NCBI GenBank assembly: GCA_910574455.1
Contig: CAJSYZ010000007.1
Coordinates: 62,001 to 126,000, forward strand
Reading direction: 5' to 3'
DNA from: Trichaptum fuscoviolaceum
Taxonomy: Eukaryota > Basidiomycota > Agaricomycetes > Hymenochaetales > Trichaptaceae
Length of the DNA: 64,000 nucleotides
The translations under genes and the position numbers were made by a program. The first letter of the stretch is position 1. Each line of letters opens with the position of its first letter. Shown here piece after piece: positions 35,244-47,506 of the stretch. The notes under the pieces were generated by a model. It was not told where the DNA came from and searched no databases. It saw only the letters and a program-made list of their open reading frames with translations.

Positions 35244-36732
35244 TTAGCGGGAACCAAGTCCACCTGTGGCTGATCTTCCCCGGTTTGCGCGGGAGCCCGA
35301 GGGCTTGGGGGCTTCTCTGTGACTCCGAGTTGGCGACAAAGGGCCAGTTGACTTGCCCAAAAACAACGGCCCATATGACATGTGTGTCTGGCAATTTTCA
35401 GCCGCAGTGGAACGTGCTTCGCCAGTCATCACTGACTGCAGGGATGAGTGGGGCTTTGTTCCAGAATGCTGTTGCTGTTGTTGCTGTTGTTGCCGAGGAA
35501 ACTGACGGGGTAGAGGCGGGGACTGTTGAGCCGGCCTTCGGTGAGTCCGAGGGGTGCCGGGGGCTGAGCAAGGGCCTTGCCCCAGAGAGTTCACCTGGCC
35601 GGATGGGCTGAGAGCCATAGGATACATTGTTTGCATCGGCATCAGCACATACATTGGCTGCAAGCCTTGTAACGCCTGTGAGCCGTGCATTGCATCTGTT
35701 GCGCCATCTGCAAAAAATGCGGCCCCATCACCCCTATAGTATTCCTGATTCTTCCCAACTCGTATATCGTCATGTTCAAGGACATCTTCTTCCTCTTCTT
35801 GCTTGGCCTCCCACACATCTAACCTTCCCTTCCCTTTTGCTTGCACAACTGGTTCATAAGGGCGAAGAACCCTATCCACAATCTCCGGGTCCAGTGAAGG
35901 CACATTGTCCCATATTTCGTCTTCATCATCTACGCTTGAAGTCTTCGAGTTCATGACACTTGATTCAGAGCTGGGATTGCTAGTTGAGCTGGAAACTTGA
36001 GGTTGGGACCAGGTTACATTGCCATTGTTGTTGCTGTTGTTGTTGTCATCGTTGTCACTCTCGCTCTCACTGTCTGGGACATTTGTATCTACCCTGAATG
36101 GGCGACACTGGAATGTAATGAGTAATAGTAGCTTGAAATAAGAAGAAGTCACACACCTTTCTTGTTAACTCCGGGCCATACTTGCGTCTGACCGGGAGTT
36201 CGTTTGTCAAGGGCACTACAGCCTTCGCCAACCGCTTCTCCAAACTAGTGAAGGCCTGCTCAACCAGAGGGTTATCACGCAGCAGCTGCGGAAGTCGCCA
36301 TGTGATAGCAGGGATGAGGTCTTCGTGAGTCTGCCCCGGCCTCTGCTTGTTGACACGGTCAAAGTCCACCTCAATCGTGCAGACCAAGCGGTCCTCAGTC
36401 CTCTCCTTTAGTGCAACAACACCATCTAAAATGGCGTCCGAGAAAAACGCGTGTGCACGACGGTCGTCTTTTTTTGCCAAGATGTGCTGGTAGCGACTGC
36501 ACATGTCATCAAAGGACCCGGGAGTGCGACTCCGCTGGTAGGAGTGCATCAAGAGGTCAAAAGCAGCGGCCTTCTGTTGAACGGACATATTTTGTGGATC
36601 TTGGCGACGGCAAACATCCGGGGAGGCTAGATATGCAAGAACCTCAAATAGATTGTCCGGGCAGGTGCCCAGGACTTCTTCTCTGGTGTAACCATGGTGC
36701 CAGGGTAGCTTTGGGTCAAGATTAAGAGGCAT
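35244..36732 (-). CDS. KDZ-side gene, hypothetical glutamine-rich protein
   Basis: Starts at 36732 with MPLNLDPKLPWHHGYTREEV. The N-terminal about 190 residues are globular (LLMHSYQRSRTPGSFDDM, FFSDAILDGVVALKERT). After an intron near 36150-36100 a second exon runs to 35244 with an acidic N/S/D-rich start, a poly-Q run, and a P/S/R-rich basic C-terminus. No known domain is recognised. It has the same orientation as, and lies between, the KDZ transposase and the other loop gene, so the three may be one element's gene set. Confidence 0.6.
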
Positions 36733-37342
36733 AGTGAGCGTTGAGAAGAAGAGAGATGGTCTACGAACAATGAGTGCATCGGATTAGTGCTCGCATGTTG
36801 CTCGCACAGTACTCGGATGCCTATCCACTCGAAGAAGAAACATGAGTGCCATGGACGAACAAATCAAGTTCTACTTATGGACTCAACTCTATATTTCAAC
36901 ACCGTGTGCTACCTTTTATGGCAATAACACAAAAACTTCAAATAATTCAGCAAAACTTCAAATGCCTATTGCAATTCAACCAATGCACTTTAAGGCCTGT
37001 AAATTTTTATTATATGTCTTATATGTTATATCTAGTGTTTAAGAGTCAGATCAAGCTCTCAGAAGCTCTCTTAGTCCTATAAATCAATGCTGAAATAACC
37101 GCCCTTTTACCACCATAGTTGCAAGACTTGCAAGATTCATTGGGAGATCTACGTTTGACTTTCAAGTGCAATAGCTATATGAATCTTCATTATATTGTTG
37201 GGTTACTCTTTTCTGGATTTTCTGGATTTTTTCTGACACTTTCATATTCAGCTTAGTTCACTCCGTTTAAGTATGAATATTCAGGCATAGACAGTTCGTC
37301 AATCTTTGTGACATTTCTACATAGTAAAATAATACATATTGT
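36733..37342. other. AT-rich spacer between loop genes
   Basis: Promoter side of the 36732 gene and terminator side of the KDZ transposase gene. No coding signal. Confidence 0.5.
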
Positions 37343-40300
37343 CTAATCTATAGTAATACTAGAGATAGCTTGTAGAACTTCATCAAACATAGCGTATTCA
37401 TCATCACTATCAACATCATCGTCCTCCTCAATGTCACTGTACTCGGCCTTCTTGACACTCCCTGACCCCTTCTGTCCATCAATTACACTTGGTGCGGAAT
37501 CAATCTGCTTTGAGGTGTTGATGATATGCTCACCTGTATATCCAGACAGCTTTTGAATGGCTTGAATGCGAAGTCTATGTATAGCATCAACTTGACCACG
37601 CATGGTGTCCCACTTTCGCAGCTGAAAAGCCATTGCTGGGTTTATGACATCGAGCGATGTGGATAGAGTAGAAAAAAGAGAATCATATGTATCCATATAC
37701 TTGCTGAGCCTTTTAATCTCAATATCCAGTCGACGAATCTCCTCGCGGGATCGTTGTAGCTTGAAATACATTGTCATGGCATCACGTTCGGCTTGGCGAC
37801 TCCAGGGCTTCTCCGTCACGTTATGGCGGGTTTGACGGAGGAGATCAAACTCAGCAACAGCAGCAAAGTCAAGCACTGTCTTTGTATTGATACGCGGGCG
37901 TGGAGGATCAAGTTTTTTGGCTGCGTCATTGTATTTTTTTACTGCAGCCTCAACAGTTGCTGACCGGCGCTTCAAGCCCTTTGCAATATGTTCACGCATT
38001 TTATAGCCTAAATTTTTTGCTTCAGTCATCTTCAAATACATGTTATCAAGTACATACCGGTTCCTGCTTGGCCCATCTTTGATAGCTCAAACATTCTTGA
38101 AACAACCTGTACCTCTAGCATGTCGATTGCTTTGTCGTACTCTTCCTCGGCTTTTGAGCGCATTGCACGCTTCCACTCCTCCATGTCAGGTGTCCATCGT
38201 TCGGAGACTCCAAGCCTTTTCTCAAGGCTTCGAACAGTGTTTTGAAGGAGAAGAACAGTATCAAGGCCACTGGACATAGCAGCCTCAATACTGTTTGTCG
38301 TGGCAATGGAACTCGTATAAAAAGAATTATAAGACTCCACAGAAACCGTCTCGGAGACGGTAAGAAGAGGGGCCTCAAAATTTCTTTGAACTGCATCTGC
38401 ATGATCTTTCCTGCATAGAAACGTAAGTTAAAGTTAGCTTCAGATTTTTAATTAGAATTACTTACATTGCACTTTCAAGCTCCTGGATGCGCTTAACGTA
38501 CTCCATGGCAGTGACCTCATAGGGAGTGTTCACCTTTGAAGGAATAACAAGGAAAGCTGCTTCCTCAGCTTTCCATTCTTCGAATACCTCATCCGAAGGA
38601 ATTTGAAGATTCTTTTTTGCCGTTTTAAGAGCCTTTGAAAGATCATTGACATTGTCGATGGCTTGTCGGTAGTTCATCATAATGAATCGACCTTCAAAGC
38701 AGTGAGCAAAGCGGATTTAGAAATGATTAAAAAAGCTTACTGAGCTCCCTATATCGATCTGAATTCCATCTTGTTATAAAACGAAGGATTGCCTGTCAGC
38801 GATGAAATGTTGACGCGTGCCGTGTACAAATTGCAACCTTATTTGAGTCTGAGAAAACTCGCTCGCATCCCTCAAAGTCCTCACATCCTGCCCCATGTGT
38901 GTGCATAGGATGCCACTTGAGCTGACACTTACGGCTGTGGGCATAGCCATGGAAGGCATTAACGCACAGGCGGCATTTTTGTGCTCGCACCTTTGGACCC
39001 AATAATTTACTGCTATTTGCGGTTGTTGAGAACCCACAACCGATGTCATAACCAATAAGAATGTCCTCTCCAAAGAGGTCAATCAACCGGTTTACAATGG
39101 CCAGTGGATATTTTGCACTGACAAGTGAGAATAAGCATTATAAGTCATTATTCAAAGTTTTAAGCGCTTACAGTTCACCACTTCGGATCATGTCACATGC
39201 AGCCACTATGACCCCATGACGACATGTTGCAATGAATATTCCTGTTTCCACAAAAACTCCCCACATAGTCTTCTTGCTGTCATCGGCAAGATTTGTCCAG
39301 CGCTCGGAGCAAGCATCGGGATCTTGCATGCCATCAACAGGGGAACCACCTTCAATATTGGTGTCAGTCTGAAATAATGTACAGTTAGGACCCACAGAAA
39401 ATATCAGAAAAATAGTAGACATGCCGTAGTCTTGCCCTTTCCCTTGCCTTTTCCTTTGCTATTTGCCTTTGGCTTCACTTCATCCTTGAACTGATCAACA
39501 TAAATTGCTTCCAAAAAAAAATCAGACATCCGGTTTCGTTTGTCGGGTCGCTCAACATTCACAATCTGATCACCATGTCGTCGGAAATTTTGCATTCGTT
39601 TCAAAGAGTTGTTCCCATCAATACAAAATAAGGCCGAGCCTTCCAGAGGCTCTTCATCAGGCTGCCGGTTTGCGCAAGCCGGACAAGCATGCCTCATCTT
39701 TGCTATAGCATCGGAAAACACAATCTTGTGCAGATCAGCCTCAATTCTATCCAAGATTTCCAGGTATGCGTCAAAGGCTTGAGAGAATGCCTTCTGGTGC
39801 CCAGTTTTATATAGGGCCTTTTTTATGTCAGTGACAAGTTCAAATAGATAAAGATCACTTCACCTGGTGCATTTCTGCCAATGCCCTCACAAAGGCTTGA
39901 ATGCTGAGACTTGCGCACCGCGCTGAAAGCACGCGAAACAGCTCAAGAACATTTATTGCAATTGCAGAATTCGGGTGCTGTGGTGATGTGCCGACATAGC
40001 CATGTTGAACCAATGTTGTCGAAAAATTGAATTCGCCCACCGGGAGCTCAACCTGTCGTCTACCTATTGCAAGGAATCATAGTGTCAGAAGGAAGACATA
40101 GTAATGTAAGATATCAGACACACCAAACATTTCAATGACCCATATTGCTGGGTGCATCTGAGCATCCGGCTCAAACTCCGGAGGACCTCTCAGTTCAAAC
40201 TCCTTGTACGCTTCCTTCAGTGCAGGCATAATTGACTCCCAGGCTTCATTCTGCAGGAGAACTCTGTCACGACTTGTCCGGGTATCCGCCGCGCGCCTAA

Positions 40301-40811
40301 AGCGAAGTAAAAATGAGTTATTAGGAAATGAATGACGGAAGTTCACTACACACCTTTTTCCTCGCTTTGAAGTTTCAATGATATCAATGATATCATTTTC
40401 CTCTTCCAAGAGACCACCACCTTCACCTTCATTGTATTCATCCTCTGTATCCGTCCAAACATCATTATCCAAGAAGTGCGCCAGAGCCGAGTCCTCAGTG
40501 TCCAACGCAATTGGAAGGCCCGACATTCCACCACCTGGTGTGTCTGCTTGCTGGGAAATCTCTTTTCTGCGCTGGTCAAGGGTTTCCTTCAGTCCTATGT
40601 ATATTTTCAGAGGTTTGCAGTAGAAAAACTAGGTTAGATACTTACCATTAAGCCTGGCAGCCCTTCGCTGCTTCATTTCGGCCTGATCTCTTTCAACCTG
40701 TCCGGTGGTATGCTTCCGCTTTGTTACCCGCATCTCACCTGAGGCTGTGTGCGTAACAAACGTTCCTCGGACCACCCGAGAAACACCAAGTCTGTTTTTC
40801 TTGTTACCCAT
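37343..40811 (-). pseudogene. KDZ-superfamily transposase, one nonsense codon
   Basis: Ten exons: 40811-40646, 40594-40354, 40296-40124, 40063-39864, 39793-39425, 39368-39172, 39117-38741, 38691-38466, 38410-38058, 38007-37343. They sum to 2,967 nt (989 codons) in one frame. The fifth intron would use a GC donor (39424-39423). This is a Kyakuja-Dileera-Zisupton transposase: N-terminal QRRKE region, LVQHGYVGTSP block, Cys cluster CPACANR, catalytic Asp in CIDGNNSLKR, second Asp in GYDIGCGF, Glu in DFEGCERVF, and the long C-terminal helical region (GYKMREHIAKGL, FDLLRQTR). A TGA at 38798-38796 replaces the Arg expected in FHRRQAIL, after the catalytic residues; CGA to TGA fits deamination of methylated CpG. 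Otherwise intact. Confidence 0.92.
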
Positions 40812-42764
40812 GCCAGTGGGTGCAAATGGATGTAATGTAGCGTAAAGGATATGGGTTTGGGAGGTATGTCTAAAGTTAATAATAGACACAACTTGTGGGT
40901 TGAACTTAAGGTGCTCCGTGCAGCCGAACAAGGGCCAATTTAAAACAATCAATTATCTAGCTATACAACCGGAAGCGAGAGGCACGAGGATTCGAAAGCA
41001 CATGACAAGCAGTGTATAGAAGAACGCCCAGAGATCAGAATCACGATGTTGTGCTAAAGGACTGTGTCCGCGCGAAAGCCAGGGCCGTTGTTGAGGAAGA
41101 GGGTTTCGTCCAATTTCACCAATGTTTGACCTCGAGACTTGCAAACAGACGAAGACCGTGATTGCCGCCCCGTCCACACGTCACCGCATATCCAGGATTC
41201 CATCGACAGCGTCTCGCCACTCAGATACACTGCGCCGTTTAAGACAAGCCCGCACAGGCGATCGTCCTCCCTTCCGTACGACCCATCTGATCGACGAACA
41301 CGGAATCACCGACAGAGCAAAGATGGAGTTGATGTACGACATTGGGTATAGTCGAGCTAGACGACTGCTATCCGTTCTCTTCACCTCGACCTCTGAGTGC
41401 ATCTATTTCTTCATAAGCATCTCGCAAGTGTGGTAGTACCTCGCCTTAATCTTCTATCGGCGATGGCGCTATTGGTGAAGGAGAAGGGTCTGATGCAAAC
41501 GCGGATACTCGTCGATGACTGCTCCCCTTCATGTCGATGTTAGACATATCCCGAGTGCTTGTCGACGAAGATGTCGAGTTGCAGCTTCCATCCAGGAGAT
41601 GGCTACGGCCAGAGGCAGCGGACGAGGCGATGGATTCTTCATATGATGGAGGTTCTCCGATGACCAAATCGCACACTGGTACTGTTGAGTGTCTTCCTCG
41701 AAGCAAAGTCAAGAAAGTCGCCAGGAAACAGAGAATCGCTTGCTTGGTTGTAGATAGGTGAGGACGAATGTGACGATGATGATGACCGAGATACCGCGAT
41801 GCAGGATGTGCTGTACTTCGCCTGCGACGGATGACCCCCTGTGCTATTGTACGGCTGCCGTCGGCCACCATAGTCTACGTTGCGCAATGCCTTCGCATCT
41901 TGAGGACGAGATTTCGCGCTCACATGTGGGTACGTCGTCTTTTTGATGAGAAAATGGGAATGGAAGCCGGGGAGGGCGGTGGCGAGGTCGCTGAGGTATG
42001 ATGATTGCCCACGGAGCTCATCTGCCACGGTTGTTGCGATACAAAATTTATCCCCCGCACCTTGGCGCACCTTCTGCGCCTCATCAATAATCTCTCCGAG
42101 CAGACACAGACGCTTCTCGCTCAAGGCTAAGCGGGTCTCGATGAGCTCAATCAGCTTGTAGATTTTCGGGTAACGGTTGACGTGAGCACGGCGTCGAGCT
42201 CGCGCGCATCGTCAAAAATGCGGGTGTTGAATGTCTGCGCGGAGTCTGCGAGCAGATCAAGAGAGTATGAGGAAGCGTCCGTTGTATGGCTGCTGGCGCT
42301 GTCGCAGGTCAGCAAAGATGCGGGAGAGGAGGGAGTCGAGTGTCTGCGAGCAGATCAAGAGAGTATGAAAAAGTGTCTGGTTGCAAGGCCGCTGGCGTTG
42401 TCGCTGCGATAAGCCTTGGCGACGCGGGTCGCGAGTCTCTCGGGATGCATGATCTAAAAAATGGAAAAGATGTTAGTTGGTCGAGAGGGAGGGAGTCGAG
42501 TGTCTGTACACATGAGGTTGCAGAAGAAGAACATGACCGCGTGTCCGGGATGAAATCAACGGTCACGTAGCCAAGCAGGCGCAGGTTCAAAGCCACGCTT
42601 TATAGAGCAAATAAATTTGCCCCGCCTGGCTACGCTGTCCTCCCTCTGCTTCCAACATGCAAGCAGAAGCACAGAGGGATGAGGTTAGCTAATAAAATGT
42701 TGACAGCGTCATTGACGCGCGCTTTTGACGCAGTCACGTTACATACTAGTAGTCGTGGGCTCCT
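40812..42764. other. Right part of the loop, no supported gene
   Basis: Fragmented minus-strand frames (41446-42124) have some coding character (LALSEKRLCLLGEIIDEAQK) but frame breaks and no known domain, so this may be another gene remnant. A 98-bp tandem duplication lies at about 42245-42440 (the 26-base unit core recurs at 42245 and 42343). Terminal repeats of the KDZ element were looked for here and at 33250-33330 and not found. Confidence 0.4.
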
Positions 42765-43538
42765 CCGAATCACGGTTACTCGGGTACTACTCCGGTTAAC
42801 CCGTAAAACCGAGTGAACCGAGTCTACTGTTAAAGAATGAATTTTACTCTATTTTATTTTATCACTGCAATATACTCTACACAATAAGCTACATATAACA
42901 CAAAAAAAACGGGCCCAATTGGTTAAAAATTGAGTGAGCTAGTCGAGCTCGCTGTGTGGCAACGCGGCGACCCCGTGTGACCCTGGTGCCACCAGTGGTC
43001 ATGGCGCGCCAGGGTCTATCGGCGACCGCCGAGGCCGGAGGCGCGTCGTCTAGGCCTGGCTTACTGCCCAGGCCTAGGCGACGAAGTCCCTCCCCGGTAT
43101 CAGCGGTATTAACCGCAGTATGGGGAGGGGCTCGAAAGCAACACTTAAAACGAAGCAAGTCACAGGGTCGAGGATGGACCCTTGATGTAAAATGACTGCG
43201 CACGTAAGCGGCACGCGCGGCCATGCTCGCGTGCCCCCAGAACCTGTGAAGACATCCAAAACAGGTATAGACACCCTTTTGGATTCCTCAGAGGTGCTCA
43301 GCCGCTGCGGGGCATAGAGCACTTCGGGCGTCGATCCTAGTGTTGATCTGCCGCCGCTCTCTCAGCTCTCATTTCCCCTTGCTTTCACTGCCGGGGGCAA
43401 CAGCTGAACGCTCCCGGTAGACAACGGAAATGCTGTTGAGGGCCCCGCAGGGCCACTCTCACGTCCGTGAAGCGAAGAGAGTTTTTTTTTTCTTGGTACG
43501 CAAACAAGCCTATTTTTTCAGTTTTCCCTCCCAACCCT

Positions 43539-43655
43539 GTGACTTACGACGGCCTACTCGACTTTAGATCGACGTAAGTCACGGAATTTTTGCACTGAAA
43601 CCCCTCCTTTTCGTGACTTGCGTCGAAAGTCTCGCTTTCGCTCAACGCAAGTCAC
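43539..43655. repeat. Cluster of inverted GTGACTTRCG motifs (right arm)
   Basis: Mirror of 32075-32191, with the same two hairpins preserved. Another copy of the core lies at about 43154-43162 (GCAAGTCAC). Confidence 0.7.
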
Positions 43656-43865
43656 AGGGTCAAGCAACTTTGGAACTGAATTTTATTTTATTTATTTTTG
43701 TTTCACTGACTTCCACTGCCAGTGGCAGCTAATTTTTTCTCACAAGGACCACTCGCTTCCTACGTCGGTCCTGACCAGAACGGCTCTTCTCTCCCCTCAC
43801 GCCCAGCAGGACTTCAAGTTAGCCTGTCTTTTATTCCTCATTGATACGACTCTTACTGACTTAAG

Positions 43866-46800
43866 ATGAGTAAAGCTGCTAGCCATGCTGTTTTTGCAAG
43901 CCCAAGTCTCCCAAATGAGCTCCGTCAACACCTCATGAGCTCGATGCGTTCTAGCGCAAGATAGAGGAATTCAAGTTCGAGCGGGAGAAGCGGAATGTGA
44001 TGGTACTAGTGGGCCGGTTAGAAGAAGACAGTACTCAGAGAGACGAAGAGGCGAAGCGCTTGCGGGAAAATTTGAAGACATCGCGATTAGAGAACCAAGG
44101 ACTGGAGTCAACGGTTCGACATGCGCGGCCTTCAGAGAGGTCTTTGGAGGTATGTCATCTTCTGTATTATACGAAAGGTTTACTGAAATTTGTCAGTTGA
44201 GACGCTAACACACCAACTAAAACTATCGCAAGACGAAAGCGAGCATACCAACGCCGAACTCAGTAAAGAGTTTGAAGAATATTCAATCTATCGCCGCGAT
44301 AAGCATACGGAGATCGTGCAGCTGCAGTCTGAACTAGACTCTAAAACAAGACCACAATCAGACCCTCTCTCTACCCTCCGGACGCTCCAATCTTCCCACA
44401 ACTCCCAAACGCAGCAACTTTCTCAAGCCTTGCAAAAAGTTCAGGATCGTACTGGTCAGCTCGCAGGTCAGAGCGCGAAACATTCTAGCGAAGCGGCCAA
44501 TTTACGTCGGCTTGTACAGATGATGGAGGATCGTGACGCGCAATCGAAACAGCTGGTTGAAAGCATCGATCGAGACTGGGATGGTCTGAGTGCGAAGGCA
44601 GCTGCGAGAGAGCGAAAACTTCGAGAAGAGCTGGAAGAAGAGCAGCAGAAGGTTGTAGCGCTCAAGACGGAGCTTGACGAGACTAAGGCTGTGGTAGACA
44701 GAATCAGTCGGGGAGAGTTGCCATTGCCTCCGGTGGAGCGGGCTCATCCTGCTGGAAGCCTTTCAAATAGGAGCACAGGCCTTGCACTTCTCAGTCGAGT
44801 ACAGAAAAGTGGCAAGGCATTTACAGAGGTCTACTCGGATTATATCAGGATGGAGCCTGAACTTGCCCAGAAGACGGCTGAAGTGGATCGGCTCAATCGG
44901 ACGCTGTCAGAAGTTATCGGGAAACTCGAGGAAAGGGTAAGTTGTTAACTTGTAGTTCGAATGTTAGCGCTCATTCATCTCCAAAGGCACCAGCTCTCGC
45001 CTATCAGAAGTCTGAAACTGAACGCTTCCGTCTGGAGAACGCGCAATTGGCTGTTCAACTCGTGAGGCTATCTCAGACCGTGACGCTATGTCTGCACACA
45101 TGCAGGAGTCCAACCAGAAGTACAAGCCCAGCCAACAGGAGAATGCACTCTTCAATCAGCAACTCGAGGATCTGGGCCGACAGATCAAAGCGTTGCTGAA
45201 GGAACTTGGGCGTCGACAGGATGCCACCTTGCCGTCTGACGAGGACATGGAGGGTATTAATCCAGCAGATAATATCGAGGCAGTCATTACGAATAACCTT
45301 GTGCTACGCAGGTCCATCGACCAACTACAGGAGCAGAACCAGAGATTACTCAAGATAACACGCGATCTTGGTGCTCGTATGGAGAAGGAGGAACGAGACT
45401 ACAAAGACCATCTTGAGCTGGGCAGAATGAAGCTATCCGCGAGGCTCATGTCGCTATACAGGAACTCTAGTCACAACTCGAGCAAGCGCAGAGATCGCAT
45501 CAGGCGACCGTCCAGGCATACAACAAAGAACGGGAAGCTCTTAAACTCATGATTCAGCGATATGAACGTGGCGCAATGGCGTCTTTACCCCAGATGAATG
45601 ATCGACCATACGAACATCCCGAACTTGAAAGGGCACTTGAAGAGATCCAGAGCTCGTTCGAGGCGTGCCGACACGAGATGGGCATTGATGCAGCGAAGTT
45701 GCGTGAGGAGGCGGCTGCGTATCAACGAGAAGCGAACCAGCTTCGTGCTGCTCTAGTGAAAGCCATTGCGAAGATAGAATTCTTGTCTGGTGAGTATCTT
45801 ATCTTTGCTTCTACGCGTCTGTACACGACTGAACGCCGAAGAAAAGAGCAACAGCGACTTCAACAAGATCCGTACGCTGTCCAAGAGCGCGAGAACCGCA
45901 GCTTAGCGCAACGAACTCAGCAACTTTCCGATCAGTCGATGCGCTTCGAAGTGGAGTGCCATCGTGTGGTGGAACAACTTCAAACGCAAATTCTCAGGTC
46001 GATCGTTTACGGACAGAGTGCTCGAACCTCCGTGCAGAAAAGAAATCGTGGGACGTATGTATTGTTTGTTATATTCCACGACTTCTGCTCATGTCTACAA
46101 TTTGGCTACAGGATGTTCGCAATAGGCTTATCGAGGAAAACAAGACGATTGCAGTTGAGCGCTCTAGATTGGCCGACCTCATGGGTACCGTGAAAAGATG
46201 CAAAACGACATTGAGCAATCGACGGAAAGTGATAGGCGTCGTCTGGAAACACCGGTTTAGACATTAGAAAACCAAAGGTAAATTATAAATCTGTGAACAC
46301 AAACGTACTCCGTGTTAACTCTTTATAAGCCAAGACTTGAGGACTCAACTTTCACAAGAACGTGACACTTTGCGGCAAATAACGCTGCAAAGAGACATTG
46401 AGGTTCGAGAACTGAGGTTGAAGGTTGACCGAACGGTAAAGATCTCATTGCTTGCATCTCTTTGACCGAAAAGTAATAATTTGACCAGGTCGGTGATCTC
46501 TCCAAAGCTCGCGAATCGCTTGTTGAAGCGGAGACGAGCCGGAAGCACTTGGTAGAACGGCTAGAAGACCTCCAGAAACAGATGAAGACAAACGAGGAGA
46601 AACTCTCTGTCTACGAACGCAGAACCACTGGTGACACGTCGCAAGAGACTACGAATGGCTTGACGGAGGAACAGCAGATGAGAGCCGAAATTGCTGAACT
46701 GCGGTAGATGCTTCGAACCCTACCTCGCTCTTATTTCCGTTGGTAGAGTTACCCTCAAGGCAAATGAAATGGCTATGCCGCATTAAGCAAGCATGTGGAA

Positions 46801-47287
46801 CAGTTCAAGCAAGCGATGCTGCTCTCGCACAGCTGATGGAAACTCACGAAGAGTACAAGTCCTCTGCTGAGGAGGAGCTGAGGAAGCTTGAGGTAAGTTC
46901 TTGATATCTAAGTCACCGACCGAATGCTTTACTATGAATGTAGACTCAAAACAAGACTCTTAATGATCGGTTGACTTCGAGGCAAGACGAAGTGAAGAGA
47001 CTAGAAGCTATAGTCGAGATTACGGAAAATCAAATGACTGCTCGAACAGATCAGACTTCTCGGGAAGGCGAAGTGCGGGAACAAATGGAATGCGTCAAGG
47101 TCAGCGGGCCTGCGTGTCAGAAGGATATCTCATTGACTGATTGACATGCGATTAGGCTGCCGAAGAAAAGTACTTGCGAGAGATCATTGCTCATGCAGAG
47201 ACTTGGAGGTCATTGACAGCTCAGTCCTCGGTGCAAGAGAAGACCTTGACAGCGGAGGCTGCTCAAGCCAAGCGTAGCTTGTCAGAG
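43866..47287 (+). pseudogene. TPR/Mlp1-like coiled-coil gene, truncated (right arm)
   Basis: Mirror copy of 28445-31864. In this arm the block 44190-44948 forms one uninterrupted frame of about 250 residues ending in the FTEVYSDY region, where the left arm has a small indel near 31385 that splits it. Later blocks (45088-45552, 45549-46193) remain in separate frames. It ends next to the recombinase gene like the left copy, so no full TPR can be made. Confidence 0.75.
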
Positions 47288-47506
47288 GTTAGCTGAAAGC
47301 AACAAAAAGACGCAGATACTGGCTTGCGGATGCGTAAGTCGAGTTTCCGTGTTAGTATGTGGCTGTGCTATTCGACGTGCGTCGGCGTCATGTCCGTGTC
47401 ATTATTTTGTCGCACTCCTCTCTATCTCTTGTCTTCTCCCTCATACTCTGCATCCAAAATCTGTACTTGTCTCACCTTCTCTCGTTCTAAACTACTTAAA
47501 TCAATC

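Noticed and set aside
35244..36152. Glutamine run as an unstable disease-type repeat
   Set aside because: It is a short mixed CAG/CAA coding run inside a low-complexity tail, common in fungal nuclear proteins.
40953..41402. Possible protein-kinase remnant
   Set aside because: A stretch resembling SDLWAFFYTLL suggested a kinase, but no catalytic HRD or DFG motif or continuous frame could be found.
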